From: Sedimentitalea todarodis
GTDB lineage: Bacteria; Pseudomonadota; Alphaproteobacteria; Rhodobacterales; Rhodobacteraceae
DNA: 64,000 bases
Direction: 5' to 3'
Assembly (NCBI RefSeq): GCF_032595355.1
Contig: NZ_JASMWN010000020.1
Span: 47,083-111,082, forward strand
The notes beneath the pieces are model-generated. The model did no database searches. It was not told the DNA's origin and saw nothing but the letters and a program-made list of their open reading frames with translations. This document shows positions 44,385-54,000 of this stretch, piece by piece. Each line of letters starts with the position of its first letter. Within the stretch, counting starts at the first letter, position 1. The position numbers and the translations under genes were made by a program.

Positions 44385-45617
44385 TCAGTATCCCACTTCG
44401 TGGCGCTGTTTTATCAGGTGCTCAGGCATTTCCGCATAGACATCCTCGAACATGTCGCGGGGCGACGGCGCATGACCCGAGTTCAGCGTGCCAATGGCTT
44501 CGGCCCGTTTCTGGCAGTCAATGACACCGTCGGTGATCTCGGCTTCTGCTTGTTTGTGACGGTCTTCCGACCAAACGCCGCGCTTGATCAGATGCGCCTT
44601 CAGACGTGCGATCGGATCACCGAGCGGCCAGGCCTCGTTTTCGGTCTTGGGCCGGTAGGCGCTTGGATCATCCGACGTCGAATGCCCACCCGCGCGATAG
44701 GTGACGTGCTCGATCAGGGTCGGGCCAAGATTTCTGCGCGCCCGCTCTGCGGCCCATTTGCCTGCCGCGTAGACCGCGAGATAATCATTCCCATCCACGC
44801 GCAGAGCCGGAATTCCGAATCCGTGTGCGCGCGAGGCAAAGGTGTGCGCGCCGCCCCGCGCAATGCCCTGGAACGTCGAAATTGCCCACTGGTTGTTTAC
44901 GATATTCAGCACAACCGGCGCCTTGTAGGTCGATGCAAACACCAGCGCCGCGTGAAAATCGCTCTCGGAGGTCGAACCATCCCCGATCCAGGAGGCCGCG
45001 ATCTTTGTGTCGCCCTTGATCGCCGAGGCCATGCTCCAGCCGACGGCCTGAATATACTGGGTCGCGAGATTGCCGGAGATCGTAAAAAACCCGTGTTCCT
45101 TGGAAGAATACATGACTGGGAGCTGACGCCCATGCAGCGGATCGGCCTCGTTCGAAAAGATCTGGCACATCATGGTTTCCATGGGATAGCCGGATGCAAT
45201 CAACAGTCCCGCCTGACGGTAGGTCGGAAAGTTCATGTCGCCTTTCTGCAAAGCCTTCTGGAATGCGCAACTGATCGCCTCTTCACCAAGATGCTGCATG
45301 TAAAACGACGTCTTGCCCTGGCGCTGCGCCAGCATCATGCGGGTGTCGTAGATGCGCAATGTCATCATGTCCCGCAGACCGCGCGCGAGGTCTTCATCGC
45401 TCAGCGCGCAAGCCCATTCACCCACGGCCTCGCCATCATCGTCAAGTACACGAATGATGGTAAACGCCAGATCGCGCATGTCCTCGGCACGCGCATCCAC
45501 GTCCGGCCTGCGCACTGTGCCTGCGGCGGGAATATCAACCCTGGAGAAATCGGGAGTGTCTCCGGGTCTGCATTCTGGCTTGGGGACGTTCAGAGATAAC
45601 GGCGAGTAGTCGGTCAT
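44385..45617 (-). CDS. bkdA1: Branched-chain 2-oxoacid dehydrogenase E1 alpha subunit
   Basis: This 410-residue protein closely follows Pseudomonas BkdA1 from its N-terminal extension (YSPLSLNVPKPECRPGD) to its end (EMPEHLIKQR). The thiamine-diphosphate motif is GDGSTSESDFHAAL ... NIVNNQWAIST, and the phosphorylation-loop-like region HSTSDDPSAYRP is present. The complex decarboxylates the 2-oxoacids of Val, Leu and Ile to acyl-CoAs. It is first in the bkdA1-A2-B-lpdV operon, with a GAGG ribosome site. The upstream 209 bp contain palindromes that could be regulatory. Confidence 0.94.
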   Translation of the reverse strand: MTDYSPLSLNVPKPECRPGDTPDFSRVDIPAAGTVRRPDVDARAEDMRDLAFTIIRVLDDDGEAVGEWACALSDEDLARGLRDMMTLRIYDTRMMLAQRQGKTSFYMQHLGEEAISCAFQKALQKGDMNFPTYRQAGLLIASGYPMETMMCQIFSNEADPLHGRQLPVMYSSKEHGFFTISGNLATQYIQAVGWSMASAIKGDTKIAASWIGDGSTSESDFHAALVFASTYKAPVVLNIVNNQWAISTFQGIARGGAHTFASRAHGFGIPALRVDGNDYLAVYAAGKWAAERARRNLGPTLIEHVTYRAGGHSTSDDPSAYRPKTENEAWPLGDPIARLKAHLIKRGVWSEDRHKQAEAEITDGVIDCQKRAEAIGTLNSGHAPSPRDMFEDVYAEMPEHLIKQRHEVGY

Positions 45618-45647
45618 GACAACCTCAATTCAGATGGATTGGATGAA

Positions 45648-45669
45648 TGCCGGCAGACAGGTGCCGGCA
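45648..45669. promoter_or_regulatory. Paired palindromes TGCCGGCA upstream of bkdA1
   Basis: The 8-bp palindrome TGCCGGCA occurs twice (45648-45655 and 45662-45669) with 6 bp between, 31 bp before the bkdA1 start. The two copies are both direct and inverted repeats, so they could form an RNA hairpin or a two-site operator. I cannot name the regulator. Confidence 0.4.
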
Positions 45670-45685
45670 AGTGCTTCTCATTGAC

Positions 45686-45715
45686 GAGGGCCCCTATCGC
45701 TTCGGGCCTTCTTTT
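45686..45715 (+). terminator. Plus-oriented hairpin with T-run in the bkd upstream region
   Basis: GAGGGCCC (45686-45693) pairs with GGGCCTTC (45704-45711; one G-U pair), followed by TTTT on the plus strand. Both flanking genes are on the minus strand. On the minus strand it would be a T-less hairpin after the M15-like gene (stop at 45827). Confidence 0.35.
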
Positions 45716-45826
45716 CCGCGTGACACGAACACTATTGCAGCAACGCGCCACATAAGGAAGAGAGCAGGGACAACGCGCCGGAGTCCAAGAACAGGCCACA
45801 GATCGATGGCGAAGTTACCTTGGAAT

Positions 45827-46669
45827 TCAGAGCATTCCCTGTGACAGCCATTCGTCCAGCTGGCGACGGCTGATTTCGAAGTGCATACTGTCCTCGCGCC
45901 GGAAGCCCGCGCCCCAGACCCAGCCTTCTTCGTGAAAGAAATCGGCGAGGATTGTCAGGCCCAGCTGGGTCTTGCCGTCGGTAAAGTTGTCCAGATGCCC
46001 ATCGATGTTCAGATCCAGAGCCAGCCCATAGCTATGGGTCGAGAGGCTGCTCTGCGTCCCGCGGATACGGCGCACGCACAGTGATCCGGACGTGTTGATG
46101 CGCGCATAGAGGTCCGGATCCGCACGGCGCACATTCTCGAAGACACGGCGCAGGGACTCTGCCGCAGGCTTCAACATCTGCACCCGGATCGGGCCCACAT
46201 TCTCCAGCACCAGCTTGCTCTTCAGCGATTGATTGGTCATCGGCTGGCAGTCATCGTTCAGTGTTTCACGCGGGCGGCCCAGCTTTTCCTGAAGATAGCG
46301 CGACCCTGCAACCTCCAACCCCCGATTCACGTTCAGCCGGTCGGCGATCAGAACCACCTGCGCATAGGCGTCGATGATGTCATTCGGCCCGGTGCCGCGC
46401 AGTATCGCGTCTTCGGCATCCGCATTTGGCACCAAGGTGCTCTGCCGTCCGATACCCGCAGCCAGACCTGCGATTTCGCCTTCCTGAGCCTTCATCCGGC
46501 TCTGCAGGTCCTCGACCTGCTGGCGGAGCATCTCGATCTCGATCCGCGCACCGGAATCCACCGCGGAGCCCTGAAAATCCTCTTCGGACAACAGATAACT
46601 GAGCCCGACAAAGATGACTGGCGCCACGACCAGTGCGACAGCAATGATGATCGCCGGGAGATATCGCAT
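45827..46669 (-). CDS. M15-like / extensin-like D,D-peptidase domain protein
   Basis: The protein is about 280 residues from the ATG at 46669 (GAGGACGTG site). It has one N-terminal membrane anchor (YLPAIIIAVALVVAPVIFVGLSYLL), a coiled coil (IEIEMLRQQVEDLQSRMKAQ), then a C-terminal domain with the metallopeptidase pattern STHSYGLALDLN (His and Asp ligands) and DSMHFEIS (third ligand). This arrangement fits the M15_4/extensin-like family, which trims peptidoglycan peptides. It is divergent from the OmpA-family gene; the frame extends 44 codons upstream without a ribosome site. Confidence 0.8.
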   Translation of the reverse strand: MRYLPAIIIAVALVVAPVIFVGLSYLLSEEDFQGSAVDSGARIEIEMLRQQVEDLQSRMKAQEGEIAGLAAGIGRQSTLVPNADAEDAILRGTGPNDIIDAYAQVVLIADRLNVNRGLEVAGSRYLQEKLGRPRETLNDDCQPMTNQSLKSKLVLENVGPIRVQMLKPAAESLRRVFENVRRADPDLYARINTSGSLCVRRIRGTQSSLSTHSYGLALDLNIDGHLDNFTDGKTQLGLTILADFFHEEGWVWGAGFRREDSMHFEISRRQLDEWLSQGML

Positions 46670-46854
46670 CACGTCCTCATTGGTTCCTGCCAATTCAGCC
46701 CGCTTGACCGCGGCGAGTAAAGGGCTTTTTTTCTCAAACCCAAGAAGAAAAGGCCGGTTTACTCCGCCCCAGGCGACGGTAAAACCGTTGTGGCAGGGCA
46801 TCGTGTGGTGTAGTCTTTGTTCAGTATCGAATTACACCCAGCAAAGGACGCAAG
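46670..46854. promoter_or_regulatory. Divergent region between M15-like gene and OmpA-family gene
   Basis: 185 bp between divergent starts. It contains AAAGGA before the OmpA-family ATG and a GGGC followed by seven Ts near 46726-46736, the latter with only a weak 5-bp partner. No confident promoter boxes can be drawn. Confidence 0.35.
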
Positions 46855-47427
46855 ATGGTTTGTTTTTCAAAAGTTTTTGCCGTTACACTTGCCCTTGGCG
46901 TTGGTTTTGCACTTCCCAACGCAACTTTCGCCCAATCCTCTGGCGAGATGAGTGCCGAAGAAATCGCAGACGCCTTCAAGAAACAGAAGACGCGTGGCCT
47001 TGTGATCGTACCCTCCGCGCAGCAAAGCGATTCCGTCGAGGCCACCACGGTCGCACCGGCTGCGGCCAAGGAATATTCTGCAGTCGATCGCGATGATCAG
47101 GTCAATGTTCAGATTGCATTTGATTTTGATAGCGCCGCACTCCGCGACGATCAGAAGCCAAAGCTCGTAACCCTGTGTCAGGTCATGAAATCCGTGGACG
47201 TATCGGTTTACCAGATCGTCGGCCACACCGACAGTTCGGGCACCGCAGCCTATAATGAACGCCTGTCGCTCTTGCGGGCGCAAGAGGTCAAGCGCCATCT
47301 GGTGGATGATTGCGGACTTGCGGAAAACCGTATCGAAGCAATCGGCATGGGCGAAAGTGCCCCCTACGATGCTGCGAACCCAAGGGCCGACGTTAACCGG
47401 CGGGTCGAGTTTCAGGCATTGGGTTAA
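46855..47427 (+). CDS. OmpA family protein
   Basis: The 190-residue protein has a signal peptide (SKVFAVTLALGVGFALPNATFA) and no lipobox. A short linker leads to an OmpA-like peptidoglycan-binding domain (about residues 80-190): IAFDFDSAALRDDQ, VGHTDSSGTAAYN, LSLLRAQEVKRHL and NRRVEF with the diaminopimelate-binding Asp and Arg. It should hold the wall non-covalently in the periplasm. It stands 47 bp before the T6SS kinase gene on the same strand and may share its transcript. The ribosome site is AAAGGA. Confidence 0.9.
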   Translation: MVCFSKVFAVTLALGVGFALPNATFAQSSGEMSAEEIADAFKKQKTRGLVIVPSAQQSDSVEATTVAPAAAKEYSAVDRDDQVNVQIAFDFDSAALRDDQKPKLVTLCQVMKSVDVSVYQIVGHTDSSGTAAYNERLSLLRAQEVKRHLVDDCGLAENRIEAIGMGESAPYDAANPRADVNRRVEFQALG

Positions 47428-47474
47428 GACCGCTGACGGTTCTTGCCGGACGGCACGCAGCAAGGGGCTGAGAC

Positions 47475-49643
47475 ATGATCGACTCGCGCCCCACGGATAC
47501 GTTTCAACCCGGCGATGTCCTGAACAACACCTACCGGATAGAGGCGGTCCTGGGTCGTGGCGGCACGTCCGAAGTCTATAAGGCGCGCAGTGAAATCTCG
47601 GGGCGGCTTGCCGCGCTGAAGGTGCTGAAAGCCGAGTTTTCCGCCAACGACGACTATCTTGTCCTGCTGACCCGCGAAGAAGAAATCCGCGAGATCCGCC
47701 ACGACGCCGTTGTTCGCTATTCCGAAAACCATCGCACGCAGGATGGGCTAGTCTATCTGGTCATGGACTATGTCGAGGGACCGGGACTCGATCGAAAGCT
47801 GCGCGAAGGGCCGATGCCGGCGGATGATCTGCTGACCGTGTGCCGCCGCGTGTCTGAAGGGCTCGAGGCCGCGCACAAGCGAAATATCGTCCATCGCGAC
47901 CTCAGCCCCGACAACATTATCCTGCGCGGCGGTGACCCGGCCGAGGCGGTGATCATTGATTTCGGGATCGCCAAGGACACCAACCCCGGTGCGCAGACCA
48001 TTGTCGGAAACGAATTCGCCGGCAAGTATGCCTATGCCGCACCTGAACAATTGAGCGGTCAAACCGATGCGCGCTCGGATATCTATTCGCTTGGGGCCAT
48101 GTTGTTGGCGAACTTTCGCGGAAAATCGCCGGATGTCGGCAATAACCCCATGGAGGTCGTCAAGAGAAAGGGCGAGCGACTTGATACGGCCGACGTCCCC
48201 GAACCGCTCAAGACGCTCATTGACCGGATGGCCGCGCCGGAACCGGATGCGCGGTTTCAGTCGGCGGCAGAGGTTCTTGCCTATCTGCGCGAACACGAAG
48301 GCGAAACGGACCCGGACGCGACGGTGATTTTCCCGCTTCCGCGCACTCCGACCCCCAAAGCAAAACCCGCACCCGAAAACCTGCCACAAAGCGCACCCGC
48401 GTCCGCACCGGCAGGCGCACCGCCTCGCAAGTCGCTTGGCGGGCGTGTCGGCCTCATTCTGGTGCTTGCGCTGATCCTCGGCGGTGTCGGCGGGTATTTC
48501 GGCGGGCTGTTTGACGGGTTGGTGGGCCCCAGCTATCCCGTCGCAGATCCCTATCAACTCACCGTTGACAAGCCTGCCAATGGCGCACCACACGCGATTG
48601 GCCATGTCCCCTCCGAGCAAACACGCGCGGCCATGAGCAATCTGATGACCGACCTGTCCGGCACCGCGGACCTGACCATGGCCACGGGCGCGATCGCAGA
48701 CAGTTGGGGGACCGATGTGATGGCCACCCTCTCGGAACTGCGCAACCTCGAAGAATGGCGGTTGGCCCTTGACGGCAATGCCGCACAGGTCACCGGCGAA
48801 ACCTCGGATGCCGACCTGCATGCCCACCTGATCAAGACCTTTGCGGATGGTCTGCCCGGTGCCCTGCAGGGCAGTGCCGCAATCGACCTGATCCCCGTAT
48901 TCCTCGCTGCCAGCGAGGTCGAAGCCGTGCTTGATCACCTCGCGGATTGCGGTCCGCTCGCGACACCGGGCGTCACGCCTGTCGGCTATGGGCCACAAAG
49001 CGACATCATCGTCGCAGGCAAGGTCGCAGACACGGCCACTCGCATCGGGTTGTTCGATGAACTGAGCACGATTGCAGGCGAACGCAAGGTGGTGGTGGAT
49101 GTCGAGGTTCTGAACCCCACGCTCTGCCTCATCGAAAGCAATTTACCGAATGCACCCCCCGGCGGCATTGGTGTCGACTTTATCGTTGGGGACCGGAACG
49201 AACACAATCCTTCGGGTCGCTTCTTTGTGGGCGAAAATCCGATCATCGATATCACGCTTCCTGCCGATGTCGTCGACGGATACCTGACGGTGTCGATACT
49301 GGATGTGTCCGGCAATGTGTATCACCTCCTGCCAAACCTGAACCGGCAGGAAAACGCGGTCGCAAAGCTGCGCGATGGACAATCAGGACCTGTCGACGTG
49401 CGGGTTGCCTATAGCGTTGACGAAGCGGCCAGGAACAATCGCATCGGTTTCACCGTCGACGATTCTTCACTGGGCAAGAGCAAGGTGATTGTCCTGCACT
49501 CGGAAGAGCCACTATTCGGTGGCTTGCGCCCGACTTCGGAATCCGCGAGCGGATATGCAACGGCACTGAAGGATCATGTGGAAACCAATCAGGCCAGCAT
49601 TCTGTCGCTCGATAGCCGCATCCTGACGACCGCCGCACCCTGA
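47475..49643 (+). CDS. ppkA: T6SS serine/threonine kinase PpkA-like, with periplasmic domain
   Basis: The 722-residue protein has a Hanks-type kinase domain (20-275) with a glycine loop (GRGGTSEV), ATP-anchoring Lys49, HRDLSPDN (Asp142) and DFG (Asp162). A proline/alanine-rich linker leads to one membrane helix (VGLILVLALILGGVGGYFGG, about 325-345). The C-terminal ~370 residues are outside the cytoplasm and include a DUF4384-like region (VDGYLTVSILDVSGNVYHLLPN). PpkA phosphorylates Fha or TssL to switch on T6SS in Pseudomonas and Agrobacterium. It converges on the PP2C gene that starts the other half of the switch. Confidence 0.88.
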   Translation: MIDSRPTDTFQPGDVLNNTYRIEAVLGRGGTSEVYKARSEISGRLAALKVLKAEFSANDDYLVLLTREEEIREIRHDAVVRYSENHRTQDGLVYLVMDYVEGPGLDRKLREGPMPADDLLTVCRRVSEGLEAAHKRNIVHRDLSPDNIILRGGDPAEAVIIDFGIAKDTNPGAQTIVGNEFAGKYAYAAPEQLSGQTDARSDIYSLGAMLLANFRGKSPDVGNNPMEVVKRKGERLDTADVPEPLKTLIDRMAAPEPDARFQSAAEVLAYLREHEGETDPDATVIFPLPRTPTPKAKPAPENLPQSAPASAPAGAPPRKSLGGRVGLILVLALILGGVGGYFGGLFDGLVGPSYPVADPYQLTVDKPANGAPHAIGHVPSEQTRAAMSNLMTDLSGTADLTMATGAIADSWGTDVMATLSELRNLEEWRLALDGNAAQVTGETSDADLHAHLIKTFADGLPGALQGSAAIDLIPVFLAASEVEAVLDHLADCGPLATPGVTPVGYGPQSDIIVAGKVADTATRIGLFDELSTIAGERKVVVDVEVLNPTLCLIESNLPNAPPGGIGVDFIVGDRNEHNPSGRFFVGENPIIDITLPADVVDGYLTVSILDVSGNVYHLLPNLNRQENAVAKLRDGQSGPVDVRVAYSVDEAARNNRIGFTVDDSSLGKSKVIVLHSEEPLFGGLRPTSESASGYATALKDHVETNQASILSLDSRILTTAAP

Positions 49644-49647
49644 ATCG

Positions 49648-50361
49648 TCAGAGGACGTCCAGCACGATCACCGTGATGTTATCTGCGCCGCCACCGTTCA
49701 GTGCAATCTCGATCAACCTGCCGGAAACGGTCTCCAGCGGCTCGCGCCCCAAGACGGCCCGCAGCGTCTCGAACGTGGCGTATTTAGTCAGGCCGTCAGA
49801 GCAGATCAGGAACCTGTCTCCGTGCAGAACCTCGCCCCGGATCTTGTCAAGGTCGAGCGCATCGCCCACGCCAACGGCGCGCGTAATCGCGTTTGATTGT
49901 GGGTGCTGCTCTGCTTCATCCCACGTCATCTGACCCGACAGAACCAGTTCCGCGACGGCAGAATGATCGGTGGTCAGCATCTCGATCTGCCCGTCCCGCA
50001 ACCGATAGATACGGCTATCCCCGGCCCAGAGGCCGACAAAATGACCGTTAGCGACCATCAAGGCCGCCACCGTGGCCCCGATGATACCACGACCGCGCGC
50101 CTCGGCCTCCTTGAGGATCAACAGGTGCGATTCATTGATCGCTTCGCGCAGGGCATGCATCCGTTCTGTAGGTTCTAGTCCTGCCGGGATCATCGCGATC
50201 CTGTCGGCGATCAGGCGACTGGCATAGTCCCCGGCGTCGTGTCCGCCCATCCCGTCCGAAACCACCCAGATATTCTGCTCCGGCAGCGCCAGAACCGCAT
50301 CTTCGTTGATCTTGCGTTTATGACCAACATGGCTCTTGGCGTTGTAGCGGATTTCGCTCAT
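49648..50361 (-). CDS. pppA: T6SS-associated PP2C serine/threonine phosphatase
   Basis: The 237-residue protein is a complete PPM/PP2C domain. Metal-binding acidic motifs are at the expected places: NEDAVL, VSDGMGGHDAGDYAS, WAGDSRIYRLRDG, LICSDGLT and GGADNITVIVLD. It is the antagonist of PpkA in the threonine-phosphorylation control of T6SS. Its ATG overlaps the tagF stop (ATGA), making it the last gene of the leftward operon, and its end is 4 nt from the convergent ppkA end. Confidence 0.92.
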   Translation of the reverse strand: MSEIRYNAKSHVGHKRKINEDAVLALPEQNIWVVSDGMGGHDAGDYASRLIADRIAMIPAGLEPTERMHALREAINESHLLILKEAEARGRGIIGATVAALMVANGHFVGLWAGDSRIYRLRDGQIEMLTTDHSAVAELVLSGQMTWDEAEQHPQSNAITRAVGVGDALDLDKIRGEVLHGDRFLICSDGLTKYATFETLRAVLGREPLETVSGRLIEIALNGGGADNITVIVLDVL

Positions 50362-51029
50362 GCTGCCTGCCCAGTCCGCCAGATCGGTGCGTCGAGATGA
50401 AAGAGTCCCTGCGCCTCCAGCCCCTCGGGCAGCCCATCACAGACCATGAGGCGCTGCGCATCGCCGACCATTGCACTCCACAAACTCGGGCGCGTCCACC
50501 CATTTCCAATGTATTCTGCGGCAAGATCGGGCAGGACATCGTCTTGCTCCATCACCAGGCTATGGCCTGACTTGCGCAATAGAGGTGCTGTCGGTGATGC
50601 AAGCAGCGGAATCTCCGTCAGCCTCTGTTCCAGCTTTTCGCGGCTCATGTCGTCTTCCAATGCGTCCAGTGCAAGCGCCTCCAGTCTTTCAAATATCGCG
50701 CCCGCGCGAAAGTGGTCAGATGCAGTTGATCGCGATGTCACCACCGCCGTCATCAGCGTCAGCGGAAACCGCCGCCCGACACGATCCACGGACGGCATGA
50801 ACACGCCGATAATCCTGTGCGGCCCTGCCAATCCGGCAGACAGGCTGAACCGCCAGATCGGTGCCGACATATAGTGATCATCCCACCCCGAACCGAGGGT
50901 TGTCTGCGCGGCCAGAATGGTGCGTTGTACCCACTCATCCCACACCGATACGAACCCCGCTGGCGGCATCAGCCGGAAGAAATCGCCGACTGCCGGTATC
51001 TTGCCGAAAGCGCCAAACCCCTCCGTCAT
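50358..51029 (-). CDS. tagF: T6SS-associated protein TagF
   Basis: About 223 residues, starting TEGFGAFGKIPAVGDFFRL, the signature of the TagF family (DUF2094). The middle has WRFSLSAGLAGP and GVFMPSVDRVGRRFPLT, also family-specific. TagF is a post-translational repressor of T6SS that acts on Fha in Pseudomonas. In Agrobacterium a TagF domain is fused to the phosphatase; here the two are separate and overlapping genes. The ATG at 51029 shares a base with the tssM stop (TGATG); a GTG one codon earlier (51032) is the alternative. Confidence 0.9.
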   Translation of the reverse strand: MTEGFGAFGKIPAVGDFFRLMPPAGFVSVWDEWVQRTILAAQTTLGSGWDDHYMSAPIWRFSLSAGLAGPHRIIGVFMPSVDRVGRRFPLTLMTAVVTSRSTASDHFRAGAIFERLEALALDALEDDMSREKLEQRLTEIPLLASPTAPLLRKSGHSLVMEQDDVLPDLAAEYIGNGWTRPSLWSAMVGDAQRLMVCDGLPEGLEAQGLFHLDAPIWRTGQAA

Positions 51030-54000
51030 CACATCGACTTTGGACAGTTGAACTTGGCCAACGCCGGCAACGCAAACGGATTGATGACCGATCCTGACTG
51101 CAGCTGGAAGATCGCGATACGCCCACCCACGTTGAATATCACACGCTTGCGGTCCGACACGTTGGTGCGGCGGACTTCGGCCGCATCAAGCAACCGGAAC
51201 CATCCCCACGGGCCGTCCCGCGAAAGGGTGCTTTCGATGTTCTTCTTTGCCGGCTGAAACGTCACCCGCGCCAACCCGACCGAGCCCGGCCATGTCACGG
51301 CAACCGGGTTTGGCTGGCCGCCGCGATGGGCAAACTCGACCTTCTGACCATCGATTTCAAGCGATACCGATTTGGCCTTGGGATCCAGTGCCTCGGGCGT
51401 GATCTGAAACTGCACTGCGGGCGTTGGCCCGGCAGCGAAGAAGGCATCGCGGATTTCAGCGGCGTATTGCATTTGTTCCAGAACCGACTGCGATATTCCG
51501 AGATCAACATCATTGACCCGCTTCCACGACCAGGGCCGCGTGCGGGTATCGACAAATCTGACGAGATTCTCGCTAAAGAAGGAGTCGATCAGACCCTGCG
51601 GTGCGAACAGTTTGGCAAAATCCTGCATCGCCACATCCGCACCCGCCCGGCGGTTGAAGGGGTAACGGTTGTTCAACGCCTGTTGGCAGAACGGCAGCAC
51701 GCTGGCCTGCCAACTGGCGTTGATAGACGCGCGCGTGCCGTCCGCCGCAATGCCAGACGAGCCGGTGGTGATTTGCGAGGCCCAACGCTGTACCGGGCCG
51801 TCAATGCGGCTGGCAGCCTGCTGAAACTGCTGAATCGCGGCACCGCCTTCGGAACTGTTGCTGACGCCGCTGAACGACATCTTGTTCAGTTCCTGATACA
51901 CATTTGTCAGCGAGCCCATCAGTGCGTCCAACTGCGAAGGTTGCCCTTCGGGCCGGTCGACCAATTGATGCAGCCATGCGAACCGATCTTCGACATAGGC
52001 GCCGGGTGGCCTGACAGGTTCGCCGGTATTGGCCGCCGCTGCGCGCGACAGGGCACTTAGCATGATTTGCGCCTGCGCACTCAGCGAGGTACGGGTTTCG
52101 ATGGCCGCAGCCGCACTTGCGCCCGCTTTCAGCTCACTGGTGTCCACCACCGAGCGATCTTCGGTCAATCGGGTCTCGTTCGATATCTCGGTCAGGATAT
52201 TGACGATGGGAGAGGTCGGACCGGACAGCACATTGGTGACCTCGACCGCATGTGACAGGCTCTCCATCGGAATGATGTCGATATCCCCGAGTATCGCATC
52301 ATAGCGCGCGACATAATCGTTGTAGTAAAGGTTCAGAACGTCGCGGCTGAGCGCGATCAACGCCGCCTCGGTCTGTTCCGCCTCCCCGCGCGGCCCCAAA
52401 ACCCAGCTTTCCCGCGCCACGCGGGCGGCAACATCGACGGCCTCATTCAAAAAGACATTGTTGAATCCGTCATAGGTGAAAATCCCCTCGACACCGTCGC
52501 TGAGTGGTTTGCCCGACGATCGCACAAGTACCCGCTGAACTGCAGGGCCGCCTGCCTCGGTGATGCGCCATTGCGGCAAACTCGTCGCCTGTGGGCTGTT
52601 GATGATACCGTTATAGACACGCTGCGACAGTGGCATTTCCAGGAGCAGGCCCTGCACCTGCTCGACCAGCGGGCCATTCAGCGCAATCTCTTCCATTGGC
52701 TGCGACAGCAGCGCGTCCAGATGGTCGGTCAGATCGCTGCGCAACGGTTCGCGTGCCGGTCCCGAATAGGAGAGTGACCAATCGATCTGCATCCATTCCT
52801 TGATCAGATCGCCATTCATCGGTCCCTGCAGACCCAGCATCAGGTAGATCTTGAGCGCCTCGTACAACAGTTCGGTGTTGTTCATGTTGGCGGCCATCTG
52901 CTCTTCCAGCCGCAACAGCAGACGTGGGAGAAAGCGTTGGTTCAATGCCGCGCGATAGGTTTGTGCCGCCTGTGTGCCGACCACCTCGCCCTGATAAAGG
53001 CCATAGGTCACCCGCCGTTCCGGTTCCGGATCAGACAGGACCGGATTTCCGGGCATGTCGCGCAGAATGTTGAGCGCCGCCACAACTGGCGGTAGATCGG
53101 TATCGCCCACGGGGCTTGGAGGCAACGTGGCCGCAGCAGCCTGGTAGGCCTGCACATGCGTCTCGGCCTGCGCAAGAATCTCGGCGTTGCCCAGATAGCT
53201 GCGCACCCAAAGAGTTCCGGTGGTCAAGGCCACCAGAACCGTCGCCGCAATCGCCGCCGCGCGGGTCCAGCGATAACGCCGTTCGACCTTGTCATCGGAA
53301 GACACCAGCCCGGCCTCTGTGAACACCACCTGTTCGAACAGCCGGGTCAGAAAGAAAGAGCGACCGGTGCCATGACCGGTGCCGATGGCCTGACGTCCGA
53401 TGCCGAATGTCTGCGCCATGTTCAGCATCAGGCGGTCGATCGGAGTGCCTTCCTGGGTGCCGGATGTAAAATAGATGCCGCGCAACATGTGCCGCTTTTC
53501 AAAGCGGTTGTCCTGGAACACCTCGTTCAGGAACTCGCGCGCAACCCGCCGCATCGAGGCCACCTGGCTCGGGAAACCGGCGATGAGCGCACGTCTCTGG
53601 TGATCGGTTTCCGCCTGCATCCGCTCCAGCGACTGGGCATTGATTTGTCCTAAAAGCAGTGCGAATTCATCGTCAAACGCCCCCATGGGCGAGGCATCTC
53701 CGCGGCTCTGATCCAGCGGCAGGGTGAGCCCCCAGACCTGCTCGCGGTCTTCCTTGCCCAGATTATCGTGGAATTCGCTGAATCCGGCGATCAGGTCGGC
53801 CTTTGTGAACAGAACATAGACCGGAAACCGCACCCCCAGCCGTTCGCGCAATTCGTTCAACCGCCGCCGAACAGCCAGCGCATGGCTTTTCTGTGTGACC
53901 TCATCCTGCAGGGACAGGTCACTGAGACTGATGGCGATCATCGCTCCGTTGATAGGCTGACGTTTGCGATGCCGTCTCAGCAGATCAAGAAACCCCAACC

